NCBI GenBank assembly: GCA_947623585.1
Contig: CANQHA010000002.1
Span: 169,566-233,565 of the forward strand
Length of the DNA stretch: 64,000 nucleotides
Origin: an uncultured Clostridia bacterium
GTDB taxonomy: Bacteria; Bacillota; Clostridia; Oscillospirales; Ruminococcaceae
Direction: 5' to 3'
A program made the translations under genes and the position numbers. Under the pieces are notes generated by a model. It ran no database searches and was not told the origin of the DNA. It saw only the letters and a list, made by a program, of their open reading frames with translations. Below are positions 8,891-17,339 of the stretch, one piece after another (within the stretch, counting starts at the first letter, position 1; every line of letters starts with the position of its first letter).

Positions 8891-9120
8891 AAAAAGGTAT
8901 TCGCAAAATCCCGCCTCGGGGCGGAATTTTAGCGAATGCTATCGCTCATCACCCCACCCCCGCCGCACTTTCTACGGATAGGGACAAATGAAGAAGCCCC
9001 CGCCCCTCGAGGGGCGGGGGCTCTCATACTTAGCCTTTCCGCAGGCAACATAGCGGGGGTGGGGTGATAGACGATATCATTCTTCTTACCCGCGTGAGCG
9101 GGGAAGAAGAATACCTTTTA
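8891..9120 (+). repeat. Structured intergenic repeat, copy A
   Basis: First of six related elements. It is bounded by AAAAAGGTATTC and GAATACCTTTTA. The left side hairpin is built from TTCGCAAAAT...CCGCC pairing with GGCGG...ATTTT.GCGAA. The inner stem is TCACCCCACCCCCGC against GCGGGGGTGGGGTGA, and the centre is a perfect palindrome beginning GCCCCCGCCCCTC. The right side hairpin is ATTCTTCTTACCCGC against its complement. A weaker outer pair, TTTGCGTTTGGCGG on the left and CCGCCGACCGCATG on the right, extends it. A second GAATACCTTTTT end occurs at 9210-9222. The whole 8766-9228 gap has no gene. Confidence 0.8.
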
Positions 9121-9228
9121 CCCTCTTAGTCTGATTTCCGCCGACCGCATGTATAAGCCTGCAAACCGTCAGCTTTGCGCTGCGACGGCTTCGCGTGAGC
9201 GGGAAAGATTGAATACCTTTTTCCCCCC

Positions 9229-10404
9229 TCATATCGCCTCGCTGACGGATATCTCTCCGATCCTTATCGCGACGACGTTATAGTCGCTGTCGGTCGGCAC
9301 GAGGGTATAGATCATCGACTTTTCGACCGAATCAATCGAATCTATCCAATAGGTTATCGGCAGCTTGTAATCGACGGTGACTTCGATAACGCCGTTGTTC
9401 TCGACAAAAGAGGTCACCTCGGGGTAGTAAGCCGGAGACCTCGGGAAAGCCGGTATAGTATACATTCCGGTGTTCTCGTCGAAGTCAAACGAAATTTCGA
9501 CGTCGCCGACGGTTTTGTGAGTATAGCTGAGCCCCGGGCCGAACAGCTTGTTTATTCTTCTGTCGACGTCGATATACGAAACCTTATAGTTTCCGCCCGA
9601 GTACTCATAATATACCGAGGGGTTGAAGATGATGTCCCAGCAGGCGGCGGCGATGACCACGTCTTCGTTGAGCGACGACGCTCCGTCAAAGATAGGGGCG
9701 TCCGAGGCTACGAGCGGCATCAAAAAGTCTTCAAAATATTCCTCACGCTCCGAGGTATCTTTGCTGTTTTCGATAACCTCGGCGATCTTAAAGCCGGTCG
9801 CGATGATGCCGATGATCGTAAAAACGAGCACGAAAAGCCCGAATATAGTCTGCGCGGCATGAGAAAAGCTGACGTTTCGCGAGACCGTCGCGGGGACGGA
9901 ATACTCGTCCGGCTCGGTAAGGTCGGCGGCGTCCTCGTCGAGGGCTTCTTTGAGGTCTTCCTCGATCTCCCAGTCAAACTTGAACCTTTCGCGCAGGCGT
10001 TGTTTTTCGCTTTCGGTGATCTTTCGCTCGACGAATTCCTCATGAGGCATCTCGGGCTTGTCTTTTTGTTTTTCTTCCGCCGAGGGCTTCTTTTCGGGCT
10101 TGCTTTCCGGCTTGGGCTCCTTTTTCCGAGGCTTTTTCCCCTCGGGCTTATCCGCCTTGCTTTCGACCTCTTTAGGCTGCTCGTCGGATTTTTTATCGTC
10201 GGTTTTCTGCTCGTCCGGTTTTTGCTCGTCCGATTTTGCTTCGCTGACCGCGCTTTCGACCTGAGCCTCGGCGTTTGATTCGCCCGAAGATTCGGTATTA
10301 TCCGCGCCCTGAGCCTCTTCCGAGGTCGCGACTGCGCCCTCGCCCTGCTCCAGAACGGCCTCGTTTTCTTTTGAGGCTTTTTTCTTTTTGTTCTTTTTCA
10401 TCAT
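9229..10404 (-). CDS. Membrane-anchored protein with long charged N-terminus, function unknown
   Basis: A 391-residue protein I do not recognise. Residues 1-125 are low complexity and rich in Lys, Glu, Ser and Pro, with repeated DEQKPDEQK-type units. About 60 acidic, likely helical residues follow. A single membrane segment lies near 190-210 (TIFGLFVLVFTIIGIIATGF). The remaining 180 residues are a folded, Tyr-rich domain likely outside the cell, since no signal peptide precedes the cytosolic tail. The gene begins with two adjacent ATGs after GCGAGGACAG; the second (10401) has better spacing. It is followed by proA upstream on the same strand with a 16-base gap, so it may be the last gene of the proline operon. 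Confidence 0.65.
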   Translation of the reverse strand: MMKKNKKKKASKENEAVLEQGEGAVATSEEAQGADNTESSGESNAEAQVESAVSEAKSDEQKPDEQKTDDKKSDEQPKEVESKADKPEGKKPRKKEPKPESKPEKKPSAEEKQKDKPEMPHEEFVERKITESEKQRLRERFKFDWEIEEDLKEALDEDAADLTEPDEYSVPATVSRNVSFSHAAQTIFGLFVLVFTIIGIIATGFKIAEVIENSKDTSEREEYFEDFLMPLVASDAPIFDGASSLNEDVVIAAACWDIIFNPSVYYEYSGGNYKVSYIDVDRRINKLFGPGLSYTHKTVGDVEISFDFDENTGMYTIPAFPRSPAYYPEVTSFVENNGVIEVTVDYKLPITYWIDSIDSVEKSMIYTLVPTDSDYNVVAIRIGEISVSEAI

Positions 10405-10420
10405 CTGTCCTCGCTTTGAA

Positions 10421-11671
10421 TTATTGACGTATCTGTCCGTTTCCGTTTATCAGATATTTTACCGTCGTGAGCTCTTTAAGGCCCATCGGGCCCCTTGCGT
10501 GCAGCTTTGCGGTCGAAATGCCTATCTCGGCACCGAGCCCCAGCTCGAAGCCGTCGGTAAATCTCGTTGAAGCGTTGACGTAAACCGCCGCCGCGTCGAT
10601 GCTCCGCTGAAATTCCTCTGCGGCGGGCAGGCTGTCGGTGACTATGCACTCCGAGTGGCCCGTCGAATATTTTCTTATATGGTTTATCGCGTCATAGATG
10701 TTGTCAACGACCTTTACCGCCAAAATATAATCGAGATATTCGGTCGCCCAATCTTCCTCACTTGCGGGCACAACGCAGTCGCCGAGTATCATTTTTGTTA
10801 TCTCGCAGCCGCGTATTTCGACCTTGTGCGCGTCGAGACGCTTTTTCAGCTTCGGAAGTATCTCCTCGGCGATATCCCGGTGCAAAAGAACGGTCTCGCA
10901 GGCGTTGCAGACGCCCGGGCGCTGAGTTTTCGCATTGTCGATAATATCTATCGCCATGGGAATGCTCGCCGCCGAATCGACATAGATATGGCAGTTTCCG
11001 ACGCCGGTCTCTATGACCGGAACGGTCGAATTTTCAACGCAGGCTCTTATCAGCCCCGCGCCGCCCCTCGGAATCAAAACGTCGATATATCCGTGGGCTT
11101 TCATCATCGCGTTCGCGGCTTCTCTCGAGGTGTCCGAAAGAAGCTGGATGCAGTCTGCGGGAAGACCCGCTTTTTCAAGGCAGGAGCGCATTATCTCGGC
11201 AAGAAAAACGTTTGTGTCCAAAGCGTCGCCCCCTCCGCGAAGTATCGCCGCGTTGCCGGATTTTAGGCAAAGCGCCGCCGCGTCAACGGTTACGTTCGGG
11301 CGGGATTCGTAAATTATCCCGACGACCCCGAGCGGCACGCGTATCTTTCTGACCCTAAGTCCGTTCGGTCTTGTCTCTCCCGAAACTATTTCTCCGACCG
11401 GATCGGTAAGCGATATCACCTGCAAAACTCCCTCGGCGATGCCCTCAATCCTCTTTTCGTTGAGATAAAGCCTGTCGGCAAGCGAGCTTTTTAAGCCCTT
11501 TGCCTCGGCTTTTTTAACGTCGCCGCGGTTCACGGCTATGATATCGCGCTTTTTTTCGCAAAGCTGCTCCGCGATGAGCTTTAGCGCGAGATTCTTTTTT
11601 CCCGAGTCGGCGGCCGCAATTTCCCTTGAAGCCTCTTTTGCGCGAAGCCCGACGGGTTCAAAATCAAACAT
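10421..11671 (-). CDS. proA: Gamma-glutamyl phosphate reductase
   Basis: A 416-residue glutamate-5-semialdehyde dehydrogenase, the second step of proline synthesis, which reduces gamma-glutamyl phosphate with NADPH. The aldehyde-dehydrogenase fold is clear: GVVGIIYESRPNVTVDAAAL, ILRGGGDALDTN, the catalytic Cys region RPGVCNACETVL, and the C-terminal signature TRFTDGFELGLGAEIGIST. Length is normal. It overlaps the GNAT gene by 8 bases and belongs with proB in the same minus-strand operon. Confidence 0.96.
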   Translation of the reverse strand: MFDFEPVGLRAKEASREIAAADSGKKNLALKLIAEQLCEKKRDIIAVNRGDVKKAEAKGLKSSLADRLYLNEKRIEGIAEGVLQVISLTDPVGEIVSGETRPNGLRVRKIRVPLGVVGIIYESRPNVTVDAAALCLKSGNAAILRGGGDALDTNVFLAEIMRSCLEKAGLPADCIQLLSDTSREAANAMMKAHGYIDVLIPRGGAGLIRACVENSTVPVIETGVGNCHIYVDSAASIPMAIDIIDNAKTQRPGVCNACETVLLHRDIAEEILPKLKKRLDAHKVEIRGCEITKMILGDCVVPASEEDWATEYLDYILAVKVVDNIYDAINHIRKYSTGHSECIVTDSLPAAEEFQRSIDAAAVYVNASTRFTDGFELGLGAEIGISTAKLHARGPMGLKELTTVKYLINGNGQIRQ

Positions 11672-12173
11672 TTTCGCACCTCGATTCTTTTTCGCTAAGT
11701 CCGTATAAAATCATTTCGGCCTCGTCGCCATAGGAGTCGGTGACGATCATCGACCCCTCGCGACTCATTCCGAGCTTTTTCATCAGCCCGACCGACCTGA
11801 TCGGGTCGGTGGTCTCGGCGATGAATTTTTTGACCGAAAGCTCCCTGAATCCGTAATCTATTACCGCCGAAAGCGCTTCAAAGGCATAGCCCTTCCGCCA
11901 AAACGCGCGGTTGAACACCCACCCGAGCTCATAAGTCCCGGGCGAGGTCGGGTTAAATAGGATATATCCGATCACCTTTCCGCCTTTGAGCTTTGCCGCA
12001 AGTGCGCCCTGCTTTTTGATGCAGAAGCCGTTCAGAAATTCCTCGGTCTGTTCTTTTGAAAACGGCGGTTCTAAAAATTTCATTGTCTCGGCGTCGCCGA
12101 GAATTTCATGAAGGTCTTCGGCGTCGCGCGGCTCAAACCGCCTGATTTCAAGCCGCTCGGTAGTGATAATCAT
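11664..12173 (-). CDS. GNAT family acetyltransferase, RimJ/RimL-like
   Basis: A 169-residue N-acetyltransferase of the Acetyltransf_3 type. It starts with TTERLEIRRFEPRDAEDL. The acetyl-CoA loop region is ELGWVFNRAFWRKGYAFEAL, followed by the helix and strand AVIDYGFRELSVKKFIAETT. The substrate may be a ribosomal or other N-terminal amine or a small molecule. It is wedged between proB and proA: its ATG lies one base after the proB TGA and its end overlaps proA, so it is translated with them. A role in proline metabolism is not implied by the family. Confidence 0.85.
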   Translation of the reverse strand: MIITTERLEIRRFEPRDAEDLHEILGDAETMKFLEPPFSKEQTEEFLNGFCIKKQGALAAKLKGGKVIGYILFNPTSPGTYELGWVFNRAFWRKGYAFEALSAVIDYGFRELSVKKFIAETTDPIRSVGLMKKLGMSREGSMIVTDSYGDEAEMILYGLSEKESRCENV

Positions 12174-12174
12174 A

Positions 12175-12960
12175 TCAGTTTTTCGTTCCGGCGGCGAAAA
12201 GCGTGCCGATTATCTTTCCGTCAAAAACGTCGTAGAGATTGTCGGCCCGGTCGCCGTTTATGATGAGCATATCTATCCCGCTCGCGTTGGCGATCCTCGC
12301 CGCCCTAATCTTTGTTGACATTCCGCCGGTGCCGAGCGTCGTTCCCGCGCCCGAGGCTGATCTTTCAATGTCCTCGGTTATCTTCTCGACACGCGAGATC
12401 AGCTTTGCGTCGGGGTTGGTCCTCGGGTTTTTGTCGTAAAGTCCGTCGATGTCCGACATTATGATGAGCAGGTCGGCGTTCACAATCACCGAGACTATCG
12501 CGGCGAGGCTGTCGTTCTCTCCGACCTCAAGCTCCAGCTCGTCGATGGCGACGACGTCGTTTTCGTTCACAATGGGTATCGCGCCCGAGGCGAGAATTCT
12601 TTCAAGCGCGTTGACGACGTTTTCCTTGCGCTCGTCTGAAAGAACGTATTTTGTCAAAAGCACCTGCGCGACGGTGATGTTGTATTCTCCGAAAAGGCGG
12701 TCGTACATATTCATCAGCTCGCACTGGCCGACGGCGGCGCAGGCCTGCTTTGAGGGGGTGTCTTTAGGTCTTGAGGTCAGGCCCAGCTTTGCCATGCCGA
12801 GGCCGATCGCCCCCGACGTCACAAGTATTATCTCTCTCCCCGAATTTTTTATATCCGAGAGGGTCTTCACAAGGGCTTCGATGTGTCTCAGGTTAAAGCT
12901 GCCCGAGGCGTGCGTCAGCGTCGATGTGCCGACTTTTACGACGACTCTTTTTTTATACAT
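12175..12960 (-). CDS. proB: Glutamate 5-kinase
   Basis: A 261-residue glutamate 5-kinase, first step of proline synthesis (ATP + glutamate to gamma-glutamyl phosphate). Amino-acid-kinase motifs are KVGTSTLTHASG, LVTSGAIGLGM, IVNENDVVAIDE, GENDSLAAIVS, and GTGGMSTKIRAARIA. There is no C-terminal PUA domain, as in other short Firmicutes forms. The ORF track begins at a TTG; I choose the ATG at 12960, preceded by GGTGAT, an extended Shine-Dalgarno match. It lies 4 bases after the dehydrogenase stop. Confidence 0.95.
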   Translation of the reverse strand: MYKKRVVVKVGTSTLTHASGSFNLRHIEALVKTLSDIKNSGREIILVTSGAIGLGMAKLGLTSRPKDTPSKQACAAVGQCELMNMYDRLFGEYNITVAQVLLTKYVLSDERKENVVNALERILASGAIPIVNENDVVAIDELELEVGENDSLAAIVSVIVNADLLIIMSDIDGLYDKNPRTNPDAKLISRVEKITEDIERSASGAGTTLGTGGMSTKIRAARIANASGIDMLIINGDRADNLYDVFDGKIIGTLFAAGTKN

Positions 12961-12964
12961 TTTA

Positions 12965-13933
12965 TCACCGCTTTGCAACGTTGTTTTTCTCTTTTCCCGA
13001 AAGGTATGCGAGCAGATTTTCTCTCACCAAGTCCACAAGCCGAATGCGCGTTTCAAGCGGCGCCCAAGCTATATGCGGGGTGATGAAGCAGTTTTTTGCG
13101 CCCAGAAGCGGGCAGTATTTATCCATCGGCTCGACGGTGAGAACGTCGGCTCCGAAGCCGGCGATTTTTCCCTCGTCGAGGGCTTTTCTCAGCGCCGGCT
13201 CGTCGATAGTTCCGCCTCGCGAGGTGTTTATCAGAAGCGCGGTATTTTTCATCAGCGAAAGGGTCTTTTCGTTGATCAGCTTCTCGGTCTCGGGGGTCAG
13301 CGGGCAGTGCAGCGTGACTATATCCGATATTTTAAGAAGCTGCTCGAGGTTTGTGACATGGATCCCGTCACGGTTTTCGGGCGGGGTCCTTGTGCAGACG
13401 GCGACGTTCATTCCGAAAGAGAGGGCTATCTTAGCGACTGCTTTTCCTATCGCCCCGTAGCCGATTATTCCTATCGTTTTGCCCGAAAGCTCGAAAAGCG
13501 GCGGTCCGAAATGAGTGAACAGCTTTGAAAAGCACCATTCTCCGTGAGAGGTGTATTCGGAATACTTCGAGACGCTCGAATAGTGGTGAAGTATCAGCGC
13601 AAAGGTGTGCTGCGCGACGGAGCTCGTCGAATACCCCGGAACGTTTGAAACGACGGCACCGCGCTCCTTTGCGGCGGCGACGTCAACGTTATTGTAGCCG
13701 GTTGCGAAAACGCCGACGAATTTTAAATTCGGGCATTTTTCAAAGACCTCACGTGATATCATGCACTTGTTCGTCAAAACGATCTCGGCGTCTTTAATAC
13801 GATCGGCGACCTCGTCGGGCTTTGAATAGGCGTAAACCTCGGTGTCGCAAAGCGAGGTCAGCGGCTCGAGCGAAACGTCGCCGTCGGTGACGGTCGAAGC
13901 GTCCAAAATGACGGCTTTTTTCTTCTCGCTCAT
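12965..13933 (-). CDS. D-2-hydroxyacid dehydrogenase
   Basis: A 322-residue NAD(P)-dependent D-isomer-specific 2-hydroxyacid dehydrogenase, glycerate/hydroxypyruvate reductase-like. The Rossmann motif is KTIGIIGYGAIGKAVAKIA. The catalytic Arg lies in LLINTSRGG, the Glu in VLTVEPMD, and the His in ITPHIAWAPLETR. The ATG at 13933 directly follows the upstream gene's stop (TGATATG) and has GAGGA upstream; the ORF-track start five codons earlier overlaps that gene without a ribosome site. It sits in the proBA operon; the substrate is not determined. Confidence 0.9.
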   Translation of the reverse strand: MSEKKKAVILDASTVTDGDVSLEPLTSLCDTEVYAYSKPDEVADRIKDAEIVLTNKCMISREVFEKCPNLKFVGVFATGYNNVDVAAAKERGAVVSNVPGYSTSSVAQHTFALILHHYSSVSKYSEYTSHGEWCFSKLFTHFGPPLFELSGKTIGIIGYGAIGKAVAKIALSFGMNVAVCTRTPPENRDGIHVTNLEQLLKISDIVTLHCPLTPETEKLINEKTLSLMKNTALLINTSRGGTIDEPALRKALDEGKIAGFGADVLTVEPMDKYCPLLGAKNCFITPHIAWAPLETRIRLVDLVRENLLAYLSGKEKNNVAKR

Positions 13934-13934
13934 A

Positions 13935-14372
13935 TCAGTGATCCTCAAACGCGTTTTTAATAACGTCGTTGCCGTCGTCGGCCAGCTTTTGCATTTCCGA
14001 TCTCACCAGCTTGTCGATGTCTTCAAGGTCGTCGGCGTCGGGCGCAGGTCCTTCAGATGGATTCTCCTGCAATTTTTTCGCTTTTTCTGCTTCGCGCCGG
14101 GTCCGCCATTCTCTCAGGCTGACAAAAATCAGCGCCGCAAACAAAACGATCTCGCAAATCCCAACGGCAAGCGCGGTGAGGTTGTCATGATAAAACTGAA
14201 GTATCAGCGTCGCGTCGCAGATAAGCGCCCATATCAGCGAGGAGACCTCTTTTTTTCTGAAATAGATGAGCAAAAACACGACGGTGGCGAATATGCAAAA
14301 TCCGATGTGTATTCCGGTCGGCACCGGAGTAAACCGGCTCCTGAGCATTTCGGTCTGTGAGGGCAGGAACAT
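13935..14372 (-). CDS. Small membrane protein, function unknown
   Basis: A 145-residue protein with two or three membrane segments (GIHIGFCIFATVVFLLIYF, then SLIWALICDATLILQFY and LTALAVGICEIVLFAALIFV). A charged cytosolic tail of about 50 residues, probably helical, follows. I do not recognise the family. The ATG at 14372 follows AAAGGAAG, better than the TTG start of the ORF track. It is the first gene of the operon leading to the dehydrogenase, proB, GNAT and proA, transcribed from the promoter at 14404-14432. Confidence 0.7.
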   Translation of the reverse strand: MFLPSQTEMLRSRFTPVPTGIHIGFCIFATVVFLLIYFRKKEVSSLIWALICDATLILQFYHDNLTALAVGICEIVLFAALIFVSLREWRTRREAEKAKKLQENPSEGPAPDADDLEDIDKLVRSEMQKLADDGNDVIKNAFEDH

Positions 14373-14403
14373 AAAAACAGCTTCCTTTCGCAATATTTAG
14401 AAC

Positions 14404-14432
14404 AGTATAGCACATATTGAGAAAAAATGCAA
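14404..14432 (-). promoter_or_regulatory. Promoter of the proBA operon
   Basis: Minus strand TTGCAT, 17 bases, TATACT with TGC before it (extended -10). A conserved repeat module with a perfect hairpin begins seven bases upstream of the -35. Confidence 0.8.
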
Positions 14433-14586
14433 GATGGGTGATGTGACCTAAACGGTCACATCAAGAAGATAGAAATTAGAGGTTAGAGGTTAGAGTATCA
14501 AGGTGTCGCCTGCGGCGAGGATTCAAAATGCGGGGGATAATGAGCGGGGTAAGATGTAAGGCGAGGGGCGGGCGACGTTTGGCAGG
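14433..14586 (-). repeat. Companion module of the structured repeat, next to copy B
   Basis: The block reads, on the plus strand, TGATGTGACC-TAAAC-GGTCACATCA (hairpin at 14439-14463), then AGAAGATAGAAATTAG. Tandem TTAGAGG heptamers follow, then CAAGGTGTCGCCTGCGG. A near-copy lies at 17185-17339 and an inverted, diverged copy at 27150-27231. In all three cases the hairpin is immediately upstream of a promoter -35. Confidence 0.75.
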
Positions 14587-14814
14587 AAAAAGGTATTCAA
14601 TCATTCCATCTGGCGATAGAATGATTTCATGCTATCGTCTATCACCCCACCCCCACTATGTTGCCTGCGGAGAGGATAAGTATGATAGCCCCCGCCCCTC
14701 GAGGGGCGGGGGCTTCGCATTTGTCCCTATTCGTAGAAAGTGCGGCGGGGGTGGGGTGATTTAAAATAGTATGAAATCTTTACCTCGTGAGAGGGAAAGA
14801 TTGAATACCTTTTA
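14587..14814 (-). repeat. Structured intergenic repeat, copy B
   Basis: Bounded by AAAAAGGTATTC and GAATACCTTTTA. The left arm hairpin is AATCATTC against GAATGATT. The inner stem is ATCACCCCACCCCC against GGGGGTGGGGTGAT, and the central palindrome is identical to copy A. The right arm is AATCTTTaCCTC against GAGGgAAAGATT. The interior single-stranded parts match copy A in reverse complement (GTTGCCTGCGG on the left, TTGTCCCTATTCGTAGAAAG on the right), so the centre is inverted relative to copy A. Confidence 0.8.
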
Positions 14815-14870
14815 CCCGCTCGGGCGGAGCTTCCGCCAAACGCAGGTATAACGCGCCTCACCTGCAAATC

Positions 14871-15185
14871 TTACTCTTCCCCCTGCTTTTCCTCCGCCAG
14901 CTTTCTCATTCTTTCCCTCGCGGCAAGGTCCTCGGCCATGAGGTCAAAAACGGCGTCTTCCGAGAGGACGCCCCTTTTCAGACCGTGCGGAAAAAGCCCC
15001 GCGTCGTCGGCACGAAGGTCGTCGAGCCATTCTCCGCCCGAATAATATTCAAAAAGCTCCTTCATGCCGCCGAGCGCGGCCTCATATTTTTCAAGCGCGG
15101 AGCTGAGCTGTGAGACAGCCTCCGACGACTCGTCAAGAAGCCGCTCCATTTTTCTCACGCGCTCGGTCCTTGAAGATATATCCAT
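14871..15185 (-). CDS. DUF4298 domain protein
   Basis: A 104-residue cytosolic protein of the DUF4298 family. The first 45 residues form a helical hairpin or coiled coil (ERVRKMERLLDESSEAVSQL), followed by the conserved ELFEYYSGGEWLDDLRADDAG and LKRGVLSEDAVFDLM. The function of the family is unknown. The gene lies 19 bases after the P-type ATPase and is probably co-transcribed with it. Confidence 0.85.
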   Translation of the reverse strand: MDISSRTERVRKMERLLDESSEAVSQLSSALEKYEAALGGMKELFEYYSGGEWLDDLRADDAGLFPHGLKRGVLSEDAVFDLMAEDLAARERMRKLAEEKQGEE

Positions 15186-15204
15186 TTTTTCCTCCGAAAT
15201 CTTC

Positions 15205-17109
15205 TTATTTTTCTTTTCGAGCAGTTACGCCGAGCGAAAGAATCCTCGGCAAGACCGCCGATACGACTTCAACTGCCGAACCCGCGACAATTCCTATCGA
15301 ACAGCCCGAGAAAACGCAGAGAAGCGCCGCAGTCAAAAGCGCGGCCGCCCTTAAAACGGCAAGCGCCGAAAGGCTCAGCTTTTCTAATTTTTCGGCCGAG
15401 GCGGAAAGCGAAAGCGCGTGCATGACGTCTCTTAAATCGTTTCGCAAAAGCACCGCCGAGGCGCTCTTTTTTGCCGCCTCTGCTCCCGAAGCGAGCGCAA
15501 AGGAAAAATCAGCGGCTTTAAGCGCGGCGCAGTCGCCGACGCCGTCGCCTATCATTATGACCGCTCCGCTTCCGCGAAGCCCGCAGACATACTTCATGAT
15601 ATCCTCGCCCGAAAGCTCGGCTTCGCAGCCCTTTGCGCCAAGCTCCGAGGCTTCGCTTTCAAGCGCTTCGCCCATGCCGCCGGTCGCAAGGTATGACGGT
15701 ATGCCGCGCTCGGAAAGCATTTTCACCGCCGCCGAGGCGTTGGGCTTTATTCTGTCCGAAACCGCAATCAGCCCCAAGGCTTCGTCGGCGCGAAACAGCG
15801 CAAACACTGTCTTTTTGCCCTCGCCGAGCCGAGGATATTCCCCGGCGAACGGCGAAACGTCTTCATAAAGCGACGAAAGCTCGACCCTGCCGCCGTCTAC
15901 GATACCGGTCAGCTTTCCCGCAAGGCGCTCGGGCGCAATGCAGGGCGGAACGGCTATGCCTTTCAAGCGGCACTGCTCGGTCACCGCCTCAAACGGCGGC
16001 TCGTAAAACTCCGCGCAAAGCGCGGCCGCAAGGCGAATCACCGAATCCTCGTCTAAGTCTGAAAGGCTCACGACATCGCAAACGCTCAGCTTGCCGACCG
16101 TCGCCGTCCCGGTTCTGTCGATGACCGCGCAGCCGACCTTTTCAAGCCTTGAAAGCGCCGACGGGTCTTTGAGCAGAATGCCCTCGGTCTCGGCCTTTGA
16201 AGCGGCGGAGAGATCTACCCTCGCCCTTGCAAGAGAAAAGCCGCAGGGGCAGAGCAAAATGAGCGTTGCGATCGCAAAGAACGCGCCCGAATCTGCTCCC
16301 GCCAAGAAAGAGACCGCCGCCGCAATAATTATCGCGAGCGCGCAGCCTATCAGCCCGCAAGCCCTCGTAAAGCGCCTCGTGAAGCCGTTCTGAAGCGGCT
16401 TCTGCGCGGTTTTATAAGAGTATATGAGCCGGTCGAGGCGGCTTTCGCCGCCCAGTGCGCGGGCTGTCAGAAAGCCGCTGATATTTCTTGAACCCGCAAA
16501 AACATAATCGCCCTCGCTTTTGAAAGCCGGCGCCAGCTCGCCGGTCACCGCCTTTTCGTCGAGGTCGGAGCGTCCGGCAATTATCTCGGCGTCGCAGGGG
16601 ACCGCGCTGTCGGGGCGTATCGTCAGAATGTCCCCCTCTTTGACCTCAGAGGCGGGCAGCCTTTCCTCGGCACCGTCTCTGAGAACGGTCGCCTCGCAGA
16701 GCTTCATCGACTCCAAAAGCGCAAGCGCGGATTCCTTGGGCTTAGTCTTCGACGAGGCGTAATCACCAAGCAGCGAAAGCAATATCGCCGCGGAGCAGGG
16801 CGCGAACAAAAGCCGCTCGGCGCCGCGCTCGGTGAAAACTATCATGAAAATCTCATAGAGCGAAAAGCTCAGCCCGAATATCACCGCAAGAACGACGAAA
16901 AATTCTTCGTTGAGGCGCTGCGACCGAAAAACGGAAAAGCCCCGCAAAAAGACCCTTCGGCCGAAAAACGCCGACGGCAGAAACAAAACAAGCTCGATCA
17001 GCGCCGCCAAAAAGGGCGCTCCGCCCAAAATACCCGACGCCGTGAACGCGCAAAGCAGCGCAAACGACGCAAATACCGCTGATATCCCCCAAACCGACGG
17101 CCTCGGCAT
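15205..17109 (-). CDS. P1B-type ATPase with degenerate catalytic motifs
   Basis: A 634-residue P-type ATPase related to Cu+/heavy-metal exporters. Membrane helices lie in the N-terminal 120 residues, the actuator TGE is near 189, CPC in the ion-binding helix near 287, and the phosphorylation loop near 331. There is no N-terminal HMA domain. Several motifs deviate: DKTGT is DRTGT, the HP of the nucleotide domain is absent (EFYEPPFEA), TGDN is TGGM, and GDGxND is GDGVGD. The Asp nucleophile remains. It could be a slow or regulatory transporter or a decaying copy, although the frame is intact. The ATG at 17109 with AAAGGAG is preferred over the ORF-track start 34 codons upstream. Confidence 0.85.
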   Translation of the reverse strand: MPRPSVWGISAVFASFALLCAFTASGILGGAPFLAALIELVLFLPSAFFGRRVFLRGFSVFRSQRLNEEFFVVLAVIFGLSFSLYEIFMIVFTERGAERLLFAPCSAAILLSLLGDYASSKTKPKESALALLESMKLCEATVLRDGAEERLPASEVKEGDILTIRPDSAVPCDAEIIAGRSDLDEKAVTGELAPAFKSEGDYVFAGSRNISGFLTARALGGESRLDRLIYSYKTAQKPLQNGFTRRFTRACGLIGCALAIIIAAAVSFLAGADSGAFFAIATLILLCPCGFSLARARVDLSAASKAETEGILLKDPSALSRLEKVGCAVIDRTGTATVGKLSVCDVVSLSDLDEDSVIRLAAALCAEFYEPPFEAVTEQCRLKGIAVPPCIAPERLAGKLTGIVDGGRVELSSLYEDVSPFAGEYPRLGEGKKTVFALFRADEALGLIAVSDRIKPNASAAVKMLSERGIPSYLATGGMGEALESEASELGAKGCEAELSGEDIMKYVCGLRGSGAVIMIGDGVGDCAALKAADFSFALASGAEAAKKSASAVLLRNDLRDVMHALSLSASAEKLEKLSLSALAVLRAAALLTAALLCVFSGCSIGIVAGSAVEVVSAVLPRILSLGVTARKEK

Positions 17110-17155
17110 GATGATTCTCCTTTCGCAAAACGCAGAATATGCTGTAATTGTATAA

Positions 17156-17184
17156 ATTATAGCATATTGCGGCAAAAAACGCAA
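17156..17184 (-). promoter_or_regulatory. Promoter of the P-type ATPase gene
   Basis: Minus strand TTGCGT, 17 bases, TATAAT, with TGC before the -10. The start of the companion repeat module, with its TGATGTGACC hairpin at 17192-17215, is 7 bases upstream of the -35, the same arrangement as at 14404-14463. Confidence 0.8.
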
Positions 17185-17339
17185 GATGGGGTGATGTGAC
17201 CTAAGGGTCACATCAAGAAGATAGGAATTAGAGGTTAGAGGTTAGAGTTTCAAGGTGTCGCCTGCGGAGAGGGTTTTAAAATGTGGAGGATAATGAGAGG
17301 GGTAAGATATACGTCGAGGAGCGGGCGACGTTCGGTGGG
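17185..17339 (-). repeat. Companion module of the structured repeat, next to copy C
   Basis: TGATGTGACC-TAAG-GGTCACATCA hairpin at 17192-17215, then AGAAGATAGGAATTAGAGG, tandem TTAGAGG units and CAAGGTGTCGCCTGCGG. It is nearly identical to the block at 14433-14586, including its distance to a promoter. Confidence 0.75.
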
